Of a stretch of 42,097 bases of DNA, positions 34,858 through 42,097 are shown piece after piece; position 1 is the stretch's first letter, and each line of letters opens with the position of its first letter. Source of the DNA: an uncultured Coriobacteriaceae bacterium (GTDB lineage: Bacteria > Actinomycetota > Coriobacteriia > Coriobacteriales > Atopobiaceae); contig CACYWP010000026.1 of assembly GCA_902778135.1 (NCBI GenBank), forward strand, positions 1-42,097, written 5' to 3'. Under the pieces are notes generated by a model. It had not been told where the DNA came from, made no database searches, and worked only from the letters and a program-made list of their open reading frames with translations. A program made the translations under genes and the position numbers.

Positions 34858-36285
34858 CTACGCAGCCTCTTCCTCTGTCGGTTCGTCAAACTGGCTCGGA
34901 ACGCCACGGCCGATGCCGGGATAATCCCGCTCGCGCCCCTGCTTGGACACGACGCGCACGACCTCGCCGATGGCCAGCAGGATGACCGTACCGACGAGCA
35001 TGGGCATCTTGGCCATCTCGTCAGCGCTGCCGTTGAGCGGCACGATGGTCGCCATGATGGAAAGCACCAGCTCGATGGCCGGGATGGTCAGCATGACGTC
35101 GAGCAGCAGGCCGTCGAACGGGGCACGGTACACGCGCGGACGGTCGCCATCGCGCTTGCGCAGCTGCAGGGCCGCCGGGAACATGGGGATGTAGCTCAGC
35201 AGCAGGAAGACCACGTTCATGGAGAAGAAGATCCAGAAGATGGGGGCATCCTCGCCCAGCACCAGCTGCAGCAGGATGACGATGGTCGCCACCACGCCCG
35301 TGCAGATGGCCGCGCCGTTGGGCATGTCGTTCTTGGGGTTGCAGTAGGCGAACGGCTTGAGCATGTTGCCCTGCTTGGCGCCGTAGCTCGCCACCACGTT
35401 GATGCCGAACGACCAGCTCGTCATGTTGGCGAAGAGCGTCACCAGGAACACGAAGGCCACGATCTGCGTGAGCGGCGCGGAGGTACCGAGCATGGTTGCC
35501 ACGGCGTCCACGATGCCAGAGTCCAGCGAGAGCTCCTCGGTGGGGATAGCCGCACCGATGCCAAAGCCACAGAACACGTAGACGGCCACGATGGCGATGC
35601 CGCCTACCACGAGCGCCTTGGGGATGTCGCGCTGCGGGTTCTGCATGGAGCTGGTGAAGGTGGCAATGACCTCGAAGCCCATGAAGTTGAACAGGATGAT
35701 GGAGAGGTATGTCAGCGAGTCGAGGCTGTCGAGATGCGGCAGGAACGTGGTGAGGCTCATGTCGTTGGCAAAGCCATGCGTGACGCCGAACCAGATGCCC
35801 ACGCCACCGATGACGGCGGTAATGAACATCTTGATGGCCGCGCCGCCGTTCATGATCCACTCGGCCTCGGAGACCGGCGAGAAGGCCAGGAACGTGACGA
35901 TCCACACGAAGGCCAGCTCGATGAGGATGGCCACGGGCAGCGATATCTGGATGCCCCAGATCGAGGTGATGATGGAGGGGAACATGCAGGCGATGCTGGA
36001 CATCCACAGAGGGAAGTTGACCCAGTACCACCAGCTGACGCGTGCTGCCCACGTGTCGCCCAAACCCTCGCGCACCCAGTCGTAGAGGCCGCCGTCGGAG
36101 TCGTAGGTGGTGCCGAGCTCGGCCACCACCAGACCGTACGGCAAAAGGAACGTGATGATCAGGAAGATCCACCAGAAGAACTGCACGTTGCCCATGGCGG
36201 CTGCCGGGGCGCAGGCCTCGATGGTGAAGGTGACGCAGATGACGGACAGTACCACGTCTATTAGTCGAAATTTCTTCTCGGCCAT
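34858..36285 (-). CDS. aguD: APC-family agmatine/putrescine-type antiporter, copy 1
   Basis: 475 aa, about 12 predicted membrane helices. In AgDI clusters this protein exchanges external agmatine for internal putrescine. The N-terminus EACAPAAAMGNVQFFWWIFLIITFLLPYGLVVAELGT is characteristic, as is FNFMGFEV...NPQRDIPKALVVGG. ATG 36285 chosen to align with copy 2 (both begin MAEKK). It is the last gene of the minus-strand agu series, 135 bp after aguA copy 2. Assignment of substrate rests on gene context. Confidence 0.9.
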   Translation of the reverse strand: MAEKKFRLIDVVLSVICVTFTIEACAPAAAMGNVQFFWWIFLIITFLLPYGLVVAELGTTYDSDGGLYDWVREGLGDTWAARVSWWYWVNFPLWMSSIACMFPSIITSIWGIQISLPVAILIELAFVWIVTFLAFSPVSEAEWIMNGGAAIKMFITAVIGGVGIWFGVTHGFANDMSLTTFLPHLDSLDSLTYLSIILFNFMGFEVIATFTSSMQNPQRDIPKALVVGGIAIVAVYVFCGFGIGAAIPTEELSLDSGIVDAVATMLGTSAPLTQIVAFVFLVTLFANMTSWSFGINVVASYGAKQGNMLKPFAYCNPKNDMPNGAAICTGVVATIVILLQLVLGEDAPIFWIFFSMNVVFLLLSYIPMFPAALQLRKRDGDRPRVYRAPFDGLLLDVMLTIPAIELVLSIMATIVPLNGSADEMAKMPMLVGTVILLAIGEVVRVVSKQGRERDYPGIGRGVPSQFDEPTEEEAA

Positions 36286-36360
36286 GTGCTGGCCCCCTTT
36301 CGGGTGGGGAGGGCTCGCGCCGACGGGTAGGCGCGGACCCCTCCATGGGGAACGAAAAGA

Positions 36361-36409
36361 GGGACGGTTCCCCTTGTCCGGATTCTCGCCGGACGCACGG
36401 AACCGTCCC
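36361..36409. repeat. GGGACGGTTC palindrome between aguA2 and aguD1
   Basis: Perfect 11-bp outer arms GGGACGGTTCC/GGAACCGTCCC and inner TCCGG/CCGGA. No U-tract follows on the minus strand. Confidence 0.75.
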
Positions 36410-36420
36410 CCGTCGGTCAC

Positions 36421-37635
36421 TTACTTAGCGCACTTGCAGGGCTCCTGCTGGGTGATGCAGTGGATGTTGCCGCCGCCAAAGACGACCTGCTCGGTGGTCT
36501 TGACGCCAACGACCTTGAAGGCGCCCTCGCCCCAGGTCTCGTCGTAGATCTTCTGCAGGGTCTCGACGGCGAGGTCGTCGTTCTCGTCACCGTACTGCGG
36601 AGTGATGATGCCGCCGTTGGTGACCAGGTAGTTCATGTAGGAGGCGATCAGCGGCTCGTCGGCCACGCGCGGCTCGGCGTTCTCGTCGATGTCGATGGAA
36701 TCGCAGGACGCCTGGTCCATGAAGACGGGGTTGACCGGCATCGGGAGCTTGTAGACCTTGAGCTTGCGACCCTTGGCGTCGGTGGCGTTGGACAGGGTCT
36801 CGTAGGCCTCGTGGCACTGGCGATAGAAGGGATACTCGGGATCATCGGACCAGATGCAGGCCATGACGCCAGGGGCGATGAAGGTCGCGACGTCGTCGAT
36901 GTGGCCGTTGGTCTCGCTGGGGTCGATGCCCTCTTTGACCCAGATGACCTTCTCGACGCCCAGGTACTCCTTGAGGTGCTCGGTCATGTACTCGCGCAGC
37001 TCCTCGGTCCAGGGCTCGAACTTGCGGCCATAGCTCGGCCAGATGTTGTCCTCGTCCTCGTCCTCGAGCACGGCGGAGCAGGTGCGGCCCGGAGAGAGCA
37101 GGCACTGGTCGGTGACGACGACGGTGCCCTCGCCGTCGACGGTGATGGAGCCGCCCTCGAGGATCATGTCGTCGGGACGATAGCGCACGACCTCGGAGAG
37201 CTCGCACATCTTGAGGGCGATCTGCTCATCCTTGTCCCAGGGGAAGTACAGGCCGTCGACCATGCCGCCGTAGGCGTTGAAGTGCCAATGCACGGCGCGC
37301 TTGTCGCCCTCGCCGTTCACGACGTAGGTGGCACCGGTGTCACGGAACCAGGCGTCGTCGGTGGTCATCTCGATGACGTGAACGTTCTCGCAGTCCTCGA
37401 AGACGGCCTTGCAGTTGGCGTAGTCGACCTGGTTGGCGCACATGTAGACCGGCGTGAACTCGGCAATGGTGCGGGCGACGTGCTCGTACTGCTTCTGGGC
37501 CGGCTTGGCGCCGTGGGCCCAGGTGTCGGTGCGGTGGGGCCAGCCCATCCACACGCGCTTCTGGTCGGCCCACTCTGCGGGCATGTAGAACCCGTCAGCC
37601 TTGGGGGTGGACTCGGACTCGGTGATGGTACGCAT
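36421..37635 (-). CDS. aguA: Agmatine deiminase, copy 2
   Basis: 404 aa. Same reaction as copy 1. Catalytic candidates: Asp94 (TDDAW), Glu160 (LEGGSI), His245 and Asp247 (ETNGHIDD), Cys393 (GGGNIHCITQQ). The RDCGP motif reads RDTGA. It is about 20 residues longer than copy 1, due mostly to an acidic insertion EDEDEDN (191-197). AGGAGG stands 7 bp before the ATG. It is flanked by the two antiporter genes on the same strand and is the operon-embedded copy. Confidence 0.95.
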   Translation of the reverse strand: MRTITESESTPKADGFYMPAEWADQKRVWMGWPHRTDTWAHGAKPAQKQYEHVARTIAEFTPVYMCANQVDYANCKAVFEDCENVHVIEMTTDDAWFRDTGATYVVNGEGDKRAVHWHFNAYGGMVDGLYFPWDKDEQIALKMCELSEVVRYRPDDMILEGGSITVDGEGTVVVTDQCLLSPGRTCSAVLEDEDEDNIWPSYGRKFEPWTEELREYMTEHLKEYLGVEKVIWVKEGIDPSETNGHIDDVATFIAPGVMACIWSDDPEYPFYRQCHEAYETLSNATDAKGRKLKVYKLPMPVNPVFMDQASCDSIDIDENAEPRVADEPLIASYMNYLVTNGGIITPQYGDENDDLAVETLQKIYDETWGEGAFKVVGVKTTEQVVFGGGNIHCITQQEPCKCAK

Positions 37636-37695
37636 TGCGAAACCTCCTAAACAATCTGTTTTGCAGCACTGGCAGGTTCTGGGCAGCGACCGGTT

Positions 37696-37820
37696 TTCGT
37701 CCGTCTGGGACGGTTCTCCCCGGTCGAACTTCATCGGGTTCGTCCGTCTGGGACGGTTCTCCCCGGTCGAATTCCATCGGGGACGGTCGGTTTTCGACCA
37801 AGGAGAACCGTCCCCGATGG
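37696..37820. repeat. 43-bp tandem repeat plus inverted copy of the GGGACGGTTC family
   Basis: A 43-bp unit (TTCGTCCGTCTGGGACGG... ending near CATCGGG) is repeated directly at 37696 and 37739. An inverted partial copy (GAGAACCGTCCCCGATGG near 37803-37820) follows, giving several possible hairpins just downstream of the aguD2 stop. Confidence 0.75.
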
Positions 37821-37828
37821 TCGAAGGC

Positions 37829-39271
37829 TTACTCCTCGGCAGCGGCCTCCTCGGCGAGACGCTGGGCGGCCAGCTCGGGGGTGAGGCCCTTGTACTCCTC
37901 CTTGCGATCCTTGGCCGAGACGATGCGGACGACCTCGCCGATAGCCAGGAAGACGACGAGACCGATGATCATCGGGACCTTGTCGGCAACCTCGTCGGCA
38001 GACAGGGGGATGACCGTGGCGATGACGGCAGCCACGAGCTCGATCATCGGGACAAACAGCGCGACCTTCATCATGGCGCCCTTGAAGGGGAACTCGTAGA
38101 TGCGCTTGCGGTTGGGGTCGACCTCACGCAGCTTGAGGAAGGCCGGGAACATGGGGATGTAGGTCAGCAGCAGGAACACGACGGACAGGCCGAAGAGCAT
38201 CCAGAAGATGTTGTTGGAGATGAACTCGTTGGGGATGAGCTGTAGGCACAGGATGAGCGACGCCACCACGCCGTTGATGATGGCGGCGTTGTCGGGCATG
38301 TCGTTCTTGGGGTTGAGCTTGCCGAACGCCTTGGGCATGTTGCCGGTCTGGGCGGCGTAGGCGGCCACGGAGTTGACGCCGAAGGACCAGGAGGCCATGT
38401 TGGCGAACATCGTGACGAGGAACAGCACGGCGACCAGCTTGAAGAGGAGGCCGTTGCCGACCATGGTCTCGAAGGCGATGACCATGCCGAAGTCCGGGTC
38501 GATCTGGTCGGCGGGAATGGCCGCACCGATGCCGAAGCCGGCGAACAGGTAGATGACGGCGATGGCCGCGCCACCCAGGATGACCGCACGCGGGATGTCG
38601 CGCTTGGGGTTCTCCATGTCGCCGGCCATGGTGCAGATGACCTCGAAGCCCATGAAGTTGAAGATGATGACCGACAGATAGCCGAGCGCGTTGCCACCAG
38701 AAAGGTCGGGCAGGAAGGTCTGTGGGCTCATGTCGGAAGCAAAGCCGTTCTTGCTCGCGTACCAGATGCCCACGCAGCCCACGAGCACAGCCACCGCCAC
38801 CTTGATGATGGCGCCACCGTTGAGGACCCACTCGGAGTCGGAGACCGGCGAGAAGGCCATGAAGGTGACGATCCAGGTGAAGGCCAGCTCGATGCCAAGG
38901 GTGACCCAGATGTTGGCCTCGAAGTCGTACGTGTAGCCCGTGATCATGGTCATGATGTAGGGGAACAGGGTGGCCAACGAGGCGATCCAGAACGGGTAGT
39001 TGACCCAGTAGTAGTACGCGGCACGCGCGGCCCATTTGTCACCGAGGCCGTCACGGATCCAGTCGATGATGCCGCCTTCGCTGTCGTAGGCGGTACCCAG
39101 CTCGGCCACGGCCAGGCCGTAGGGGATCAGGAACGTGATGATGAGGAAGATCCACCAGAAGAACTGCTGGTTGCCGATTGCGGCGGCCGGTGCGGCGGCC
39201 TCGCACACGAAGACGACGCAGATGACCGTCGAGATGATGGTAAGGAACGAGAGTCCCTTCTTTTCAGCCAT
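37829..39271 (-). CDS. aguD: APC-family agmatine/putrescine-type antiporter, copy 2
   Basis: 480 aa, about 12 membrane helices. Close paralogue of the other antiporter: VCEAAAPAAAIGNQQFFWWIFLIITFLIPYGLAVAELGTAYDSEGG and FNFMGFEVICTMAGDMENPKRDIPRAVILGG. It lies directly between ptcA and aguA2, the expected position of the agmatine/putrescine exchanger. The two copies may differ in affinity or direction, or one may import another amine. The C-terminus is Ala/Glu rich. Confidence 0.92.
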   Translation of the reverse strand: MAEKKGLSFLTIISTVICVVFVCEAAAPAAAIGNQQFFWWIFLIITFLIPYGLAVAELGTAYDSEGGIIDWIRDGLGDKWAARAAYYYWVNYPFWIASLATLFPYIMTMITGYTYDFEANIWVTLGIELAFTWIVTFMAFSPVSDSEWVLNGGAIIKVAVAVLVGCVGIWYASKNGFASDMSPQTFLPDLSGGNALGYLSVIIFNFMGFEVICTMAGDMENPKRDIPRAVILGGAAIAVIYLFAGFGIGAAIPADQIDPDFGMVIAFETMVGNGLLFKLVAVLFLVTMFANMASWSFGVNSVAAYAAQTGNMPKAFGKLNPKNDMPDNAAIINGVVASLILCLQLIPNEFISNNIFWMLFGLSVVFLLLTYIPMFPAFLKLREVDPNRKRIYEFPFKGAMMKVALFVPMIELVAAVIATVIPLSADEVADKVPMIIGLVVFLAIGEVVRIVSAKDRKEEYKGLTPELAAQRLAEEAAAEE

Positions 39272-39340
39272 GTCGATTTCCTAACTAGCTGTGGGGAACG
39301 GAAGGGGCCCGGCGGCATGACACCACCGGGTTGGTCCAAC

Positions 39341-39386
39341 TGGGACGGTTCTCCACGGTCGAATTCGTCCGCAGAGAACCGTCCCA
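39341..39386. repeat. GGGACGGTTC palindrome between ptcA and aguD2
   Basis: Perfect 13-bp arms TGGGACGGTTCTC/GAGAACCGTCCCA around a 20-base core, 13 bp past the ptcA stop. No U-tract follows on the minus strand. Confidence 0.75.
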
Positions 39387-39398
39387 GACGGTCGAAAG

Positions 39399-40478
39399 TT
39401 ACGCCTGGAGCTCTTCGATCTTGGTGAGGGCGGCGTGCAGCTCGTCCTTGGCGGAGTAGTCGACGCCCTCGTCGTTGAGCGGGGTGCGATGACCGAAGGT
39501 GGCGAGCAGGGCGCGGATGGAGTGCTTGCGGTTCTCGGCCTCGACCCAGCAGAGGGAGCGCTCGGGGTCGTCCATGACCTCGTCCACGACCTCCTCGTTG
39601 CGGGTGGCAGGCAGGCAGTGCATGAACTTGGACTCGGGGCCGGCGAAGTTCATCATGTCCATGGTCACCTGATACTTGGGATAGAAGATGTCCATGTAGT
39701 TGTCGCCGGAGACCTCCTCGTCGTACAGGCCGTACCACACGTCGGTGTAGACGAAGTCGGCGCCCTTGATGCACTCGATGTCGTCGGAGATGGTGATGGT
39801 GCCACCGGACTCCTTGCAGTTGGCCTCGCCGACGGCCATGAGCTGCTTGCCGAACTCGGCACGCTCCTCGGGGGTGCCGACATGCAAGGCGCCGTCGGGG
39901 ATGGTGTGGCCTTTTGGCCCGAACTGCACGAAGTCCATGCCAATCTTGGAGGCGATGAACATCAGGGAGACGCAGACCTGGGTGGCGTCGCCGATGAAGG
40001 CGAGCTTGCAGTCCTGGATCTTCTTGCCCTCGGGGAGGTTCTCGATCATGGTCAGGAGGTCACCGATCTCCTGGGTGGGATGGTTGTACTCGGACATGCC
40101 GTTGAGCACGGGAGCGGCGGAGCCGGCGGCCAGGCCGACGACGTCCTTGTGGCGGTCGACACGGGCCATCATGATGTCGAGCAGGTCACCCATGACGCGG
40201 GCGGTGTCCTCGAGGGACTCATGGCCGCCGAGCTGGATGGTGCCGGGGCCGTAGAACTGGGCGTGGCCGCCAAGGTCGCACATGGCGGTCTCGAAGGAGA
40301 GGCGGGTGCGGGTGGAGACCTGCTGGAAGATCATGCCGAGGCTCTTGTTGCGCAGGAGGTGCGGATAGTAGCCGTCAACCTTGATGGCCTTCTTCATGGC
40401 GATGGCGAGGTCCTCGATGGCCAGAATCTGCTCGGCGGTCAGCTCGTTGGTGTCGATGAAGTCCTTGGGCATGCTCAT
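39399..40478 (-). CDS. ptcA: Putrescine carbamoyltransferase
   Basis: 359 aa. Phosphorolyses N-carbamoylputrescine to putrescine and carbamoyl phosphate in the AgDI pathway. Carbamoyl-phosphate site STRTR (55-59) and HPTQ (133-136) are standard for the transcarbamylase family, with HCLPATR at 287-293. The putrescine-type features rather than ornithine type are [18 protein letters not shown], the extended GQIQLGGHE-like segment and [10 protein letters not shown] (246-255) in place of the ornithine-binding SMG loop. GAAAGGAGCTC precedes the ATG. It is the first gene of the minus-strand agu series, 127 bp before aguD2, with a predicted promoter and paired upstream repeats. Confidence 0.95.
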   Translation of the reverse strand: MSMPKDFIDTNELTAEQILAIEDLAIAMKKAIKVDGYYPHLLRNKSLGMIFQQVSTRTRLSFETAMCDLGGHAQFYGPGTIQLGGHESLEDTARVMGDLLDIMMARVDRHKDVVGLAAGSAAPVLNGMSEYNHPTQEIGDLLTMIENLPEGKKIQDCKLAFIGDATQVCVSLMFIASKIGMDFVQFGPKGHTIPDGALHVGTPEERAEFGKQLMAVGEANCKESGGTITISDDIECIKGADFVYTDVWYGLYDEEVSGDNYMDIFYPKYQVTMDMMNFAGPESKFMHCLPATRNEEVVDEVMDDPERSLCWVEAENRKHSIRALLATFGHRTPLNDEGVDYSAKDELHAALTKIEELQA

Positions 40479-40561
40479 GGTGAGCTCCTTTCTTGTGCCG
40501 GGAATGGCCCGGCTCGTGGGGTGGCGGCCGCGCCGCCTGGTCCAAACGCTTGCCGATACTG

Positions 40562-40590
40562 ACTATGGACCCCTCGCGACGCGATTGCAA
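40562..40590 (-). promoter_or_regulatory. Predicted ptcA (agu operon) promoter
   Basis: On the minus strand TTGCAA (40590-40585) and CATAGT (40567-40562), 17-bp spacer, four of six matches each. The weak match fits an activator-dependent promoter. Confidence 0.6.
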
Positions 40591-40607
40591 AAATATGCTG
40601 GTTTACC

Positions 40608-40652
40608 TGCAGGTTGGCGAATTCAACCTCAAATAAACTTGCAGTTTGGCAA
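40608..40652 (-). promoter_or_regulatory. Direct repeats upstream of the ptcA promoter, candidate AguR sites
   Basis: TGCAGGTTGGCGA (40608-40620) and TGCAGTTTGGCAA (40640-40652) on the plus strand, 32 bp (about three helical turns) apart, centred near -59 and -91 of ptcA. Confidence 0.65.
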
Positions 40653-40663
40653 CCGACGTGGGG

Positions 40664-40680
40664 CAAAGGGGCGCCCTTTG
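40664..40680. promoter_or_regulatory. Perfect palindrome in the aguR-ptcA intergenic region
   Basis: CAAAGGG-GCG-CCCTTTG, 7-bp arms, about 165 bp upstream of aguR. Candidate operator; the remainder of the 40479-40837 gap has no gene. Confidence 0.5.
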
Positions 40681-40837
40681 GCCACGGTCACCCCTCCCCG
40701 ATTTACACCTTTTGTAATCCGAGCAGTTCAATAGGGAAAACGCTGGGCGATAGGCAAGCACGCCGCGGACCCATACCGCACAAAACAGCTACGATTCTGC
40801 ATGTCCCATGACCTGAGGCCACCACGGATGGAGCACG

Positions 40838-41857
40838 ATGAACGCGGTAGTTTTCGTCTACACCATCGTTCTGATCCTGATTTGCTTTGCCGCGGCGATG
40901 CTCTCCGTCGCCGCATACACCGTCTCGCACAAGCGCGCACTCATCCCACAAGCCGCATTCTTCGTCTTCTACATCATCGACATCTGCGGCATCTTCGGCA
41001 TCGAGTTCCTCAGCCAGAACATCCCCTTCTCGGTGGACACCTACTACGAGATACCCATTCCCTTGCTGCGCATCCTCTCCGGTGCCGGCGTCATGGCGAG
41101 CCTCTGGGTCATGCTGCTGGACATCCTCGACGTGCACGACCGACGCATGCAGGTGGTTCCTGTGGCGGTCTTCGTCGTCGCCTGCTGCCTCGTGATCTGG
41201 GGCCTGCCCTACGGCCCCTTCCGCCAATGGCTGTTCTATACGCTGCGCCAGGTTTTCACGGCCTTTGGCCTGGCCTATGCCTACCTGAAATGGCACCGCT
41301 CGACCGACATGCCCTACCGCGAACGCCTGGGCAAGCTGCGCAGCCGCTACCTCTTCCTATGGGGGCTGCTTGTCTGCATCCTCGTCGAGGACTGGTGGAT
41401 CATCCTTGCCTCCCCCATCCCCTCACCCGACAGCAGCTGGATGACGCTCTACCTCTCGGAGCGCAACTTCTCCGAGAACGTGATGATGCTCTTTGTCGCT
41501 TACCACGTGATTCGAGGCTCGCTGCAGACGCTGGCACTGCGCTTCCACCAGCCACCGACGGTGTCAGCCGGCAACTTCACGCCCATCCAGGCCTCGCAGG
41601 AGCAGCAGACGAACAGGATGGCTGACGATCTGAAGCGTCACATCGCAGATGCCCTGCCCGCCTACGCCAGCGCCCACAACCTGTCCAAGCGCGAGCGCGA
41701 GGTGCTGGCCATGGTCATCGAGGGCAAGGATAACCGCACGATCGCGCAGGAGCTGTTCCTCTCCGAGGGCACCATCAAGACCCACGTGCACAACATCATG
41801 GTCAAGACCGAGACCAAGAGCCGCAACGAGCTGAAGCAGAGCTTCTGGGCCAGCTAG
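40838..41857 (+). CDS. aguR: Membrane-bound LuxR-type regulator, AguR-like
   Basis: 339 aa. About seven predicted membrane helices (near 4-27, 36-58, 75-97, 105-122, 131-150, 169-191, 208-226) followed by a LuxR-type helix-turn-helix at 282-335 (LSKREREVLAMVIEGKDNRTIAQELFLSEGTIKTHVHNIMVKT). This one-component architecture is that of AguR in lactic acid bacteria, which senses agmatine at the membrane and activates the agu genes; membrane LuxR proteins are also abundant in Coriobacteriia. GGAG lies upstream of the ATG. It is divergent from ptcA, which supports the role. The gene symbol is by analogy. Confidence 0.85.
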   Translation: MNAVVFVYTIVLILICFAAAMLSVAAYTVSHKRALIPQAAFFVFYIIDICGIFGIEFLSQNIPFSVDTYYEIPIPLLRILSGAGVMASLWVMLLDILDVHDRRMQVVPVAVFVVACCLVIWGLPYGPFRQWLFYTLRQVFTAFGLAYAYLKWHRSTDMPYRERLGKLRSRYLFLWGLLVCILVEDWWIILASPIPSPDSSWMTLYLSERNFSENVMMLFVAYHVIRGSLQTLALRFHQPPTVSAGNFTPIQASQEQQTNRMADDLKRHIADALPAYASAHNLSKREREVLAMVIEGKDNRTIAQELFLSEGTIKTHVHNIMVKTETKSRNELKQSFWAS

Positions 41858-41910
41858 GAACGACCCGCAAGCGGGCCAGGCGCGCACGACAACGCCTCCC
41901 GTAAGCGCCA

Positions 41911-41950
41911 CCCCACAAAAGTGGCAAGAATTGGGCGATTTGGCAATCGG
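41911..41950 (+). repeat. TGGCAA-pair element, copy C
   Basis: CCCCAC-AAAAGTGGCAA...TGGCAATCGG, boxes 19 bp apart, about 55 bp past the aguR stop in sense orientation. A short CCCGC-AA-GCGGG hairpin (41864-41875) precedes it. Confidence 0.6.
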
Positions 41951-42031
41951 TTTCCCGGCAGCCTTCGAAACGCTTGCTAGCCGTATGGCACGCTCCGGCA
42001 AAACCGACGCTCCTATAGATTGTCAAGGCTT

Positions 42032-42097
42032 TTATTGCGGGCTCTCGACGTCTACGGGCAAGCCATCCATCACCCAGCGCGAATACCTCTCTGCCAG
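42032..42097 (-). CDS. Possible C-terminal end of a gene continuing beyond the window
   Basis: On the minus strand an open frame enters from the window edge and ends at a TAA (42034-42032), encoding about 21 residues ending RYSRWVMDGLPVDVESPQ. Codon choice is like the neighbours. Too short to identify; it would be convergent with aguR. Confidence 0.35.
   Translation of the reverse strand: MAERYSRWVMDGLPVDVESPQ

Noticed and set aside
37696..37820. Tandem repeat as a CRISPR array
   Set aside because: Only two directly adjacent copies without unique spacers, no cas genes, and the core matches dispersed palindromes elsewhere in the window.
36361..39386. GGGACGGTTC palindromes as intrinsic terminators of the agu genes
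   Set aside because: None is followed by a T-tract on the minus strand, and the genes they separate belong to one pathway on one strand.
39399..40478. Ornithine carbamoyltransferase (argF/arcB)
   Set aside because: The putrescine-type loop [10 protein letters not shown] and the neighbouring agmatine deiminases fit putrescine carbamoyltransferase better.

Overview
The window reads as a GC-rich chromosome segment of a Gram-positive actinobacterium, most likely class Coriobacteriia (Olsenella/Atopobium/Collinsella type). This is inferred from the combination of high GC, a fermentative gene set (agmatine deiminase pathway, a lone arginine-deiminase homologue, mannose-family PTS), a class C sortase, a seven-helix membrane LuxR regulator, and a conserved Gram-positive housekeeping block. 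No rRNA, tRNA, insertion sequence or CRISPR array was recognised.

Region 1 (about 0.1-16.8 kb, all on the minus strand) is housekeeping. In transcription order it holds prfA, prmC, a Sua5/YrdC gene, glyA, upp, an atpI-position membrane protein, atpBEFHAGDC, murA, a DtxR/MntR-type metalloregulator, galU and a phosphohexomutase. The order prfA-prmC-sua5-glyA-upp-atpI-atp-murA resembles that of Bacillus and relatives. The metalloregulator has a perfect inverted repeat lying over its own promoter. The last two genes form a UDP-glucose module, but the mutase has degenerate phosphate-binding motifs.

Region 2 (about 16.9-32.2 kb) is a mosaic of small units on both strands: an arginine-deiminase homologue lacking the catalytic His, a flavodoxin/FMN-oxidoreductase pair, a MerR-TipAS regulator divergent from a DUF362 protein, an anchored HAD phosphatase, a YunG-like protein, a LysR regulator directly upstream of a mannose-family PTS (manXYZ plus DUF956), an orphan class C sortase, a trans-aconitate methyltransferase-like protein, a GNAT acetyltransferase, isopentenyl-diphosphate isomerase and a DUF2200 protein.

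Region 3 (about 32.2-41.9 kb) is an expanded agmatine deiminase (AgDI) cluster: putrescine carbamoyltransferase, two agmatine/putrescine-type APC antiporters and two agmatine deiminases, with a YitT transporter embedded. A divergent seven-helix LuxR-type regulator like AguR sits at the head. Agmatine would be imported in exchange for putrescine, deiminated to carbamoylputrescine, then phosphorolysed to putrescine and carbamoyl phosphate. The carbamate kinase needed to turn carbamoyl phosphate into ATP is not in this window. Paired direct repeats upstream of the ptcA promoter are candidate AguR sites.

Two short repeat families stand out: palindromes built on GGGACGGTTC/GAACCGTCCC between genes, especially within the agu cluster, and a roughly 40-bp element carrying two TGGCAA boxes 19 bp apart that occurs three times, always in convergent intergenic regions.
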